Positions 55,189 to 64,000 of a stretch of 64,000 bases of DNA are shown here, one piece after another; positions within the stretch are counted from its first letter, which is position 1; every line of letters begins with the position of its first letter. Made by a program: the position numbers and the translations under genes. The notes below the pieces were generated by a model, which was not told the DNA's origin, searched no databases, and saw only the letters and a program-made list of their open reading frames with translations. The stretch spans positions 68,519,992-68,583,991 of the forward strand of contig CM077600.1 in the NCBI GenBank assembly GCA_039654915.1, read 5' to 3'. The DNA comes from Aquilaria yunnanensis. Taxonomy: Eukaryota; Streptophyta; Magnoliopsida; Malvales; Thymelaeaceae.

Positions 55189-57150
55189 AGTTGTGAATAC
55201 TTTCATTTCATTACAAACAAGTTGTGAATGTTTTCATTTCACTCGAAACAAGTTGTGATGGTTTCCATTTCATTCGAAACAAGTTGTGCATGTTTCCATT
55301 TCATTCAAAACTAGTTATGAATGTTTCCATTTTATTCAAAACTAGTTGTGAATGTTTCCATTTCATTCCAAACAACTTGTGAATGTTTCCATTTCATTCC
55401 AAATAGGTTGTGAATGTTTCCATTTCATTCCAAACAAGTTGTAAAGGTTTCCATTTCATTCCAAACAAGTTGTGAATGCTTCCATTTCATTCCGAACAAG
55501 TTTTCAATATTTACATTGTAATCGAAACAAGTTGTGATGGTTTCGATTTCATTCGAAACAAGTGGTGAATTTTTTGATTTCAATCGAAATAAGTTGTGAA
55601 CGTTTCCATTTCGATCCAAACAAGTGGTGAATGTTTCCTTTTCAATCGAAACAAGTGGTGAATGTTTCCATTTCGATCCAAACAAGTTGTGAATGTTTCC
55701 TTTTAACCATTTCATTCCAAATAAGTTGTCCATGTTTGCATTTCATTCAGAACAAGTTGTGAATGTTTCCATATCATTCCACACAAGTTGTGAATGTTTC
55801 CATTTTATTCCAAGCAAGTTGTGAATGTTTCCATTTTTTTCCAAACAAGTTGTGAATGTTTCCATTTCAATCCAAACAAGTAGCGAATGTTTCCATTTCA
55901 TTCCAAACAAGTTGTGTATGTTTCCATTCAATCAAAACAGGCTTTGAATGTTTCCAGTTCATTCAGAAAAAGTTATGAATGTTTCCATTTCATTTTGAAC
56001 AAGTTATGAATGTTTCAATTTATTTTGAAACTACTTATGACTGTTTCCATTTCATTCGAAACAAGCAGTGAATGTTTCCATTTCATTGAAAATTTATTGT
56101 GAATGTTTCTATTTCATTTAAAACAAGTTGTGTTTGTTTCCATTCAATCGGAAAAGGTTTTGAATGTTTCCTTTTTATTCCAAAATAGTTGTGAATGTTT
56201 CCATTTCATTTCAAACAAGTTGTGACTGTTTCCAATTCAATCGAAGCAGTTATGATTGTTTGCATTTAAACATTTCACTCCAAACAAGTCGTGAATGTTT
56301 TCCATTTCATTCGGAACAAGTTGTTACTATTTCCTTTTTGTTCCAAGCAAGTTGTCATTGTTTCCATATCATGCCAAACAGGTTGGGAATGTTTTCATTT
56401 CATTCCAAACAAGTTGTGAATGTTTCCATTTTGTTCCAAACAAGTCATGAATCTTTCCATTTCATTTCAAACAAATTGTGAATATTTCCATTTCATTCGA
56501 AACAAGTTGTGACTATTTCCTTTTAACCATTTCATTTCAAACAAGTTGTGAATGCTTCCATTTCATTCCAAACAAGTTGTGAATGTTTCGATTTCATTCC
56601 AAACAAGTTGTGAATGCATCCTTTTCATTCCAAACAAGTTGTGAATGGTTCCATTTCATTCCAAACAAGTTGGGTATGTTTCCATTTCATTCGAAACAAG
56701 TTGTTAATGCTTCAATTTCATTTGAAACTAGTTGTGAATGTTTCCATTCCATTCAAAACTAGGTGTGAATGTTTCCATTTCATTCAAAGCTAGTTGTAAA
56801 TGTGTCCACTTCATTCCAAACAAGTTGTGAATCTTTCCATTTCACTCCAAACAAGTTGTGAATGTTTCCATTTCATTCCAAACAGGTTGTGAATGTTTCC
56901 ATATCATTATAAACAAGTTATGAATGTTTCCATTTCATTGGAAACAAGTTGTGAATGCTTCCATTTTATTCCAAACAAGTTGTTAATGGTTCCATTTCAT
57001 TCCGAACAAGTTGTGAATGTTTAGATTTCATTTAAAACTACTTGTGCATGTTTCAATTTCATTTGAAACAAGTTGTGAATGTTTCCATTTCATTCGAAAC
57101 TTGTTGTGAATGTTTCCATTTCATTTCAAACACGTTGTGTATGTTTCCAT
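55189..57150 (-). repeat. 31-bp tandem array, reverse orientation (segment 7)
   Basis: About 63 units between the Ty3-C LTR terminus and the Copia-2 LTR start. It shares with segment 6 a run of variants in the same order: TTACATTGTAATCG, then two GATCCAAACAAGT.G.., then TTCCTTTTAACCATTT (compare 40870-41075 with 55510-55715). Confidence 0.95.
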
Positions 57151-58270
57151 TGTTGGAATTCTTGGCGCACCAAGATCCTTTTAAGATAGGATTTGAGCTC
57201 ATTGAGCTAACTCTAGCTTGAACAGCTATCTAAGGCAGCTAAAAGTAGCTCCCTTTAGCTCAAGTCAGCTCACTTCAGCTATAAGTAGCTCAAAGTAGCT
57301 CGACTTCAGCTCAAGTTAGCTCAAGTCAGCTCAAGTTATCTCACTTCAGCTTGTGGTAGTTGACTGTAGCTGGACTTCAGTTCACTTTAGCTAAGAGTAG
57401 CTAACTTTAGCTCAAGGTCAGTTCAGGGAACTAGACCTTAGTTCATGGAGCTTGATTGGAGCTCAATGGTGCATAAGTAGCATAGTGAGCTAGCTTTGTG
57501 CCAGCTCACCTTGCTTTTAGCTCAAAACCACCAAGAGACACATCTTTTGTGTAAAGGTATGTCTCTTCATCAAAAGAGATGACTATTGGCTAAAAGAACA
57601 TGTCTTTTCATCCAAAGGAAGTGTTCCTTGAGTGAAAAGACATGTATATTCGGCCATGAGGGTGGTTGGGGTGGTTATTGCACTAAGAGTGATGTCCTAT
57701 GACTTCAAAGGACATGTATATTCGGCCATAAGGTAGTTATGGGGTGGTTATAGGCCAAAGGAAGTGTTCCTTGGCTAAAAGACATGTATTTTCGCCACCA
57801 TACATGACCCTTGGCCAAAGGAAGTGTACATTGGCTTAAAAGACACCTTTCTTGGTGTAAAGGTGTGCCTTTTGGTCATCTATAAATAGCCTTTAGAGGC
57901 CAGCCATTTTAAGCACGAATTTGCACTCCATTTGCTCCATTTTCTTGAGAGAAAATTGTTCTCCTCCTATTTTCTTTAAAGGCCGAAATATTAAACACTT
58001 TTTGAGAGCATTGTGGGTGGATTTACATAGAGATTGTTCATTTCTATTTCAAGCTTCAAGGTGCTCCTCTAAGATCAAGTTCTCCCTCAAGTTTTCGGCA
58101 AAGATAACCAAGAAGAAAGGTGCACATCTTTTCTTGTTTTAGTAGCATGTTAGGTTTCATTTTCGTATGTTCTTAGTAGCATGCTAGGATTTATTTAACA
58201 CAACATATATGTGATCTTGATATGCTATATAACATGTTATGCATGCCTATATCCATGTTGAAATCAAATG
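57151..58270 (+). mobile_element. Copia-2 LTR, 5' part, forward strand
   Basis: Starts TGTTGGAATTCTTGGCG directly after the array. It contains the AGCT-rich block (57190-57480), the TATAAATA box at 57881-57888, and then ~380 bp homologous to the other Copia-2 LTR (reverse complement of 37650-38070). It is cut at 58270 by the start of a Copia-1 LTR. Confidence 0.85.
57881..57888 (+). promoter_or_regulatory. TATA box, Copia-2 LTR
   Basis: TATAAATA in CATCTATAAATAGCC; conserved on the minus strand at 38070-38077. Confidence 0.65.
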
Positions 58271-59686
58271 TGTTAGTGTTGTGCCCAAAAAGCCAATCAT
58301 GAGATAATTGTATTTTTGCACATTGAGCCATGATATTTTATTGAGGCATTAATCCAGCAATTTTGTTTGTTGTTTTGTTTCTGCGTAACGTAATAAACAT
58401 AATTGTAACCCTAGAATAATGATATTCTTAAACGTCCCTAGTCTAGTATTATTGTGGAACTGGTTGCAATAATACATAATGACTAGCATATGTGGAGACT
58501 AATATGAGACATGTAGTCTACATATGGGTACAAGTTGGAGAACTTGTGTACTGGACCAACCCACCATGAGAACACTACATGGATCGTTATATGAGTGTCA
58601 TAAGTGATTCTCATAGTGATCATGGTATATGTAGTCCTTCGACCTAAGATCATCAAGGTTCCCTACATGTGAGTCACATACTTTGATACTTTCCTTTGTT
58701 GCTCATAACTGAGTGAACTTGAAGGAGGTCATTGGGTATGTCACATATCATGCGGAGGGATTTGTATGATCAAGATGGGATTTGTCCCTCCTATGTAACG
58801 GGAGTGATATCTTTGGGCCCCTTGATAGAGTAAGACTTAGAAAATGCATGGCCATGCTCCGATGAGTTGATATATGATATCAATGTCGTCAGTTTAAGTT
58901 GGTCTACTCGGTAATCAAGAAACCAAAGATTGGGCTATACGAGAGTGACACATTCCATGTCTCGTGCTTAGTCTTGATATCTTGGACAAAGGGACAATGG
59001 CATATATCGGTGATGATCATAAAGGTTTAGTCGATTCACCGACAATCTTGTCACTTGGGTAGCAATGATGTGTTGCTAGACACCGCTCATTGCTTATGAT
59101 CATAAATGTGATTTATGATCATTGCCAACATGGCAAGAGCCTATTGGGTCGCACACATAGAGCTATTTGGATCATTAGAGTGGATGGGCTAATTATTTGG
59201 GTTATGGTTTCACTTTAATTTCTTATTAATAATGGGCCAAGGAGTTGAGTCATTATTAAGCCCGAAATTAAATCCTAATTGGATTAGGGCTTTGAAACCC
59301 ATTAGGCCTGGAAGTTGAGTCTCACTATAAATACAACTTTTAAGTGAGAAATTCACAGGTCTCCTTGCCCTAGCCTCCCAAAAGGATAGCCGCACTCTTC
59401 TCTTACAATTCCTTGGAGGACGCAAGCTAGCACTGCGAGCGCAAGAGAAACGCATCTGCCGGGACATGGTGGAAGCGTGGTGATCCTGAGAGGCTCGTGT
59501 GGATACCATAGAGAGCTTGAACACGTCAACTGTTCAGGTTTTGTGATTCAACTCTACAGTTGAGTGAGAGATCTCAACCAAAAATTAGGTATGAAATTTT
59601 CGAACACCCGGTTTACCCCGTTTCACTTGGATCCTGGAGGGTTTCGGTTAAATTTCGCTACGCTGTTTGGCTCCCAAAACCCAACA
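58271..59686 (+). mobile_element. Copia-1 solo LTR (complete, second)
   Basis: 1416 bp, TGTTAGTGTTGTGCCC..AAACCCAACA; TATAAATA at 59326-59333. Close to 33234-34650 throughout. The flanks are Copia-2 LTR pieces in opposite orientations, and no target duplicate is seen. Confidence 0.88.
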
Positions 59687-60184
59687 TGAGCTCCTTTGAG
59701 CTCCAACCAAGCACCATGAACTGAGGTCCAGCTCCTAGAGCTGACCTTGAGCTGGAGTTAGCTGCTCTCAGCTGAAGTGAACTGAAGTCCAGCTACACTC
59801 AGTTACCAGAAGCTGAAGTGAGCTGACTTGAGCTGACTTAAGCTAACTTGAGCTAACTTGAGCTGAAGTCCAACTACTTTGAGCTACTTATAGCTGAGGT
59901 GAGCTGACTTGAGCTGAAGTCCAGCTACATTCAGCTACCAGAAGCTGAAGTGAGCTGACTTGAGCTGAAGTCCAGCTACATTCAGCTACCAGAAGCTGAA
60001 GTGAGCTGACTTGAGCTGACTTGAGCTAAAGTCCAGCTACTTTGAGCAACTTATAGTTGAAATGACCTGACTTGAGCTAAGGGGAGCTACTTCTAGCTGC
60101 CTTAGATAGCTGTTCAAGCTAGAGTTAGCTCAATGAACTCAAATCCTATCTTAAAAGGATCTTGGTGCGCCAAGAATTCCAGCA
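59687..60184 (-). mobile_element. Copia-2 LTR fragment, reverse strand
   Basis: AGCT-rich start of a Copia-2 LTR, reading on the minus strand from TGCTGGAATTCTTGG at 60184. The rest of the LTR is missing beyond 59687, where the Copia-1 LTR ends. Confidence 0.83.
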
Positions 60185-61085
60185 AACTCCCACTCGCACT
60201 AAGATGCTTTTAAACTTCCAGCTCCCACTCAAAACAAACTCCTTAATAGTTATAGCCGAAATAATCCAGACACTTCCACATATATATAGAGTTGTGGGTG
60301 TGACCTCAAGCACACACACTAAGTCTCTTCTATTGAGGTTGTTAGACTCTCAATAGAAGATTGTCCTCTCCTCAAAGTTTGAACTTCTTCAAACTTCCTT
60401 TGAACACATCAAATTCAAGTGTGTTGCTTAAACACATTAAGCTTGCTTGAACACATCAAGTTATGCCTTCCAGACCCCAGACATATGATACACTTCTTAA
60501 TCACAATCAGTCTCTTTCTTAGAATTTCAATTCCTTGAAATCCATGATTGTATTAAGCATTGAGTACTCATTTAAATCACTTTTCATTCAATCTAGCATA
60601 CTACTCATAGTAATATGAGGGCCCAAGATTGAATTTAGTGAACGTGTATCATCTTAATGTCTTTCCTTTTTAGCTTCAACTACTTAGGTCAATGAGTTAA
60701 CATGATTACCCAAAAGGAGGATCCTCCAGTCTCATTTCTCTAAGACCTTCGACAACCAATCAAAGTAATCATAATTATCTCAACTTTCTAATAGCAAGCC
60801 ATAATAGCAAGCCATAGTCACTAAGAGTCTGATTTGAAGAATCTCACACTAAGCAAGAATAGAGACAACTTGCTTAATTTTTTCTCTGGTCGTATTTCAT
60901 GGTCATGGAATACTTGGAAAACACATCCATTAAAGTTGCATAATACACTTCTAAGGTGTTTTACTCATGTCACTCCCACTTGGAGTGATCTCCATTTCAA
61001 TTGAGGAGTGTGTCATTTCTCCCTCTTAAAACACCATTAAGTTTACTCTTCTTAACATATAAAAGGAGGACATGTCAATAACCAT
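60185..61085 (-). other. Copia-2 3' untranslated region, second copy
   Basis: Homologous to 39020-39910 along its whole length; no gene. It is cut at about 61085 (ACCATGAA), where it joins the last ~93 bp of a Copia-1 LTR. Confidence 0.75.
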
Positions 61086-61178
61086 GAATTTTTGAACACC
61101 TGGTTTACCCCGTTTCACTTGGATCCTGGAGGGTTTCAATTAAATTCCGCTGCACTGTTTGGCTCCCGAAACCCAACA
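61086..61178 (+). mobile_element. Copia-1 5' LTR, last ~93 bp
   Basis: TTTTTGAACACC..GAAACCCAACA, matching the end of the complete Copia-1 LTRs. The promoter part is missing, so this element could not start its own transcript here. Confidence 0.85.
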
Positions 61179-61179
61179 G

Positions 61180-61191
61180 TGGTATCAGAGC
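61180..61191 (+). other. Primer-binding site, Copia-1 (initiator tRNA-Met type)
   Basis: TGGTATCAGAGC one base after the LTR terminus. It ties the TGTTAGTG-type LTR to the gag-pol downstream. Confidence 0.92.
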
Positions 61192-62500
61192 TACTGGTGA
61201 AACCCTAAATCGGGATTGAGTGTTGAATCGCATGATGCTATGTGTTTGATTGGTTTTCGGCCATGATTAATTAGATTGATTCATGATGCATGAAACCGAA
61301 ATTCGTAATGAACATATGAGATATATGAAGAAACGACACAAATTGGTTAATGAGATTAACCCGAAATTGATAGGTATAAGATACCTATATGGATTAGGAT
61401 TCTTGCAATAGTTGCAAAAACCCTAGGTTTGTTCGGATTCGGCCTGTTCGGACCGCCGTATGCGAAGCGCCATATAAATAAAAACTGGTTAATCAACACG
61501 GGAAAATTGGCATGCATCTTTGTTGAATGAGATTTGACATGATATGCTGATTGGTGTTTGAAGCATGGTTCATGGTTATAGCCCTTGATTGGTTGTACTT
61601 GTAAATACGGCCTGCCAGTCGTGCCTTTTCTTATCACTCTCATTGTACATTCTCTTCTCACCTTACTCCCCTCGAATGTAACTTGAGGTTTCTATTATTG
61701 ATGTAATGGTGCATTATGGGATCGTCTAAGGTGGTATATCCAAAGAGGTGACAACAAAAGGGCAACCAAGAAAGCAAGAGAAGGAGCTTGTGAAGACTCT
61801 TTTCTTTTCTTAGGCTTTTATGATATTCTCATTGGCTTGAGAATATCGCATAGTTTGGGCTATAACCATGTCACGTTTATTTCTTGTAAGCATGAGATGC
61901 ATGTTTTATATTTGTATGTGATGCATGTATAAAACAACCGGAGATAACAAATTGGTGAGATCAAAAGAAAAAAAACCCCTCAAACAAATATTAAGTCATT
62001 AAATGTGATGCCTTCCAAATGTTGGCACTTGTCAAGACTTTGATCAACATTAGGTGGGTTTGCCAAAGCAAAGCACCTATGTTCATCTTGGTAAGGCGCG
62101 ATGGGATAATAGTGATATCCAAACTGCTAACTTTGGGTTCGACTTAACTAAGTCATCCTAATAGGATTAGGGACTTAGAGGCATAGAGTTGGGCTTAAGT
62201 TCATGAGATGAGCTTGGACAAGTGTTGTTCACCCAACTATCCAAGAGTTGCATAAGATGCAATTGGCAAGGAGTTGCCTCCCTAAATAGCTGTAACTTGA
62301 GAGAAAAGCCAAAGCTGACTCAGGTTGTGGTAAAATATGGATCTTGGCCCACTAGAATACCTTAGCGCCGAGGTGTTCTGAAATAATATCAAGGGTTATT
62401 ATTTTGAGGAAAATAGTGGGAGTATCGTTTAATAAAAGTCCTTATTAAATGAATTAAAATACATGACTCTTACACTGCATATTTACTGTTGTAGATAACC
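61192..62500 (+). other. Copia-1 leader
   Basis: 1.3 kb between the primer site and the gag ATG. I see no gene or repeat in it; a minus-strand frame at 61356-61661 has no recognisable content. Confidence 0.65.
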
Positions 62501-63964
62501 ATGGCACAAAACACATCGACACTTTCGTTGCGATCGATCATTGACAAGGAAAAACTGAATGGGACCAACTTTCTCAAATGGTACCGAAACTTGAGGATAG
62601 TCCTCAAACAAGAGAGAAAGGCTTATGTCCTAGAGCAGCCCATTCCAAATGAGCCTGCTGCCACTGCTCCAAGAGCTGAAAGGGATGCTCACAAGAGGCA
62701 TTCTGATGATGCTTTGGATGTTGCATGCCTCATGCTTATTACCATGGAATCTAAGCTTCAGAAGCAACATGAGAACATGGGGGCGTTCGATATGATCGAA
62801 CATCTCAAAATGCTTTTCCAAGAGCAAGCTAGGCATGAGAGGTTTGAGACCTCTAAGGCATTGTTTCAGTGCAAGATGTCTGAGGGAAGTCCCGCGGGTC
62901 CTCATGTGCTCAAGATGATTGGGTACATTGAGAATCTTGAGAATTTGGGATTTGCTCTTCAGAAAGAGTTGGCTATTGATGTAGTCTTGCAATCGTTGCC
63001 TGAAAGCTACAGTCAGTTCGTTATGAACTATAACATGAACGACCTTGACAAGTCCCTCCCTGAATTGCTCAACATGTTGAGAACTACTGAGCAAAACCTT
63101 AAGAAGGCTAAGCCCATTTTGATGGTTCAAAAGGGCAAGGGAAAAGGAAAAGCCAACAACAAGAAGGATAAAGCTAATGGAAAGTCCAATGCTAGTTCTT
63201 CTTCAGCTGCACTGAAACCAAAGGGTGGTGTGGCAAAGGAAGGGGAGTGCTTCCATTGTAAGCAACCTGGACACTGGAAGCGCAACTGTAAGCTCCATCT
63301 TGAAGAACTTGCTAAGGAAAAGGGAAGTAAGACTTCCACTTCAGGTATTTTTGTTATAGAGGCTAACTTTTCTACTTCCTCATCTTGGGTATTGGATACT
63401 GGATGTGGATCTCACATTTGTGCAAATGTGCAGGATCTAAGTAGAAGTAGAAGTAGAAGATTAGCCCGAGGTGAAGTGGACCTACGTGTTGGAAATGGAG
63501 CAAGGGTTGCTGCCTTAGCCGTAGGGACTTATGTTCTCACTTTACCTAGTGGATTAGTTTTAGAATTAGACAACTGCTACTTTGTGCCTACTATTAGTAG
63601 AAATTTGATTTCTGTTTCTTGTTTAGACAAGAAAGGTTTTTCATTTATAATAAAGGACAAATGTTATTCTATTTATTTGAATGAAATCTTTTATGGTAGT
63701 GCTCAACTTAGCAATGGGTTGTATGTTCTAGACCTTGAAGATCTAATCTATAATGTGAATACCAAGAAGGTCAGATTAAATGATTCAAACTCGACCTATC
63801 TCTGGCACTGTCGCTTGGGCCATATAAATGAGACCCGTATATCCAAGCTCCATAAGGATGGACTCTTGGACTCATTTGATTTTGAATCATATGAGACATG
63901 TGAGTCATGTTTGTTGGGCAAGATGACCAAAGCCCCATTCACAGGGCAAAGTGAAAAGGGCTAA
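62501..63964 (+). pseudogene. Copia-1 gag, protease and pre-integrase domain (frame ends early)
   Basis: 487 codons from ATG 62501. Gag (about 10-215; LNGTNFLKWYRNLRIVLKQE, LLNMLRTTEQNLKKAK); a basic linker (KGKGKGKANNKKDK); CCHC knuckle from Cys 250 (CFHCKQPGHWKRNC); aspartic protease with Asp 299 (VLDTGCGSHIC); pre-integrase zinc finger from His 436 (LWHCRLGHINE..CESCLLGK). The frame then stops at 63962-63964 because of an extra base in GTGAAAAGGG (63951-63960). Integrase sequence (LLGLIHSDVCG) continues in the +1 frame to the window end. The same shift is in the copy at 10671. RT and RNase H lie beyond the window. Confidence 0.92.
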
Positions 63965-64000
63965 TGACTTACTAGGACTCATACATAGTGATGTATGTGG
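63952..64000 (+). pseudogene. Copia-1 integrase start, +1 frame, runs off the window
   Basis: Reads RANDLLGLIHSDVCG.. from the same DNA as the homologous frame at 10671-10904. Cut by the window edge. Confidence 0.8.

Noticed and set aside
61192..62500. Short genes in the Copia-1 leader
   Set aside because: No frame with a recognisable or repeated protein feature; typical untranslated leader.

Overview
The window is repeat-dense nuclear DNA from a flowering plant. It shows plant Ty3/gypsy and Ty1/copia polyproteins, primer-binding sites matching initiator tRNA-Met, a Tat-lineage element with a second RNase H and an antisense gene, and no recognisable cellular gene, rRNA or tRNA gene. The species cannot be told. 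The density of nested LTR elements plus about 15.7 kb (roughly a quarter) of one 31-bp tandem repeat suggests pericentromeric or other heterochromatin.

Names used here. Ty3-A, Ty3-B and Ty3-C are three related chromovirus-type elements whose LTRs run TGAT..GCATCA. Tat-1 is a Tat-lineage Ty3 element. Copia-1 has an LTR running TGTTAGTG..CCAACA. Copia-2 has an LTR starting TGTTGGAATTC and rich in AGCT.

Layout. 1-440: end of a Tat-type LTR. 441-1216: 31-bp array. 1217-4021: reverse-strand Ty3-A-like ruin. 4022-10494: the largest array, broken once by an LTR piece. 10495-14532: Copia-1 pol ruin and two Copia-1 LTR pieces. 14533-30980: Ty3-B, inserted in the second Copia-1 LTR and itself split by Tat-1 (17035-27929). 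30981-31206: rest of that Copia-1 LTR. 31207-33233: array. 33234-34974: solo Copia-1 LTR and small Ty3 LTR pieces. 34975-37569: array. 37570-40694: reverse-strand 3' end of Copia-2. 40695-42945: array. 42946-50927: a Ty3-C-type LTR split by the intact Ty3-A (43509-50867). 50928-51918: inverted Ty3 LTR. 51919-55188: Ty3-C. 55189-57150: array. 57151-61085: Copia-2 LTR pieces in opposite orientations around a solo Copia-1 LTR. 61086-64000: 5' part of a Copia-1 element running off the end.

How the parts relate. Ty3-A looks young and intact: two 986-bp LTRs with no difference seen, a matching 5-bp target duplication, and one 1588-codon gag-pol frame. Ty3-B and Ty3-C share its leader, primer-binding site, gag and LTR ends. 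They have lost the zinc knuckle, protease, RT, RNase H and integrase, and carry instead about 1.5 kb of unrecognised, largely open sequence. They look like a non-autonomous family that Ty3-A-type elements could mobilise. This, the kilobase-scale order inside the 31-bp arrays, and the antisense spliced gene of Tat-1 are the most interesting contents. All coordinates, divergences and alignments were read by eye.
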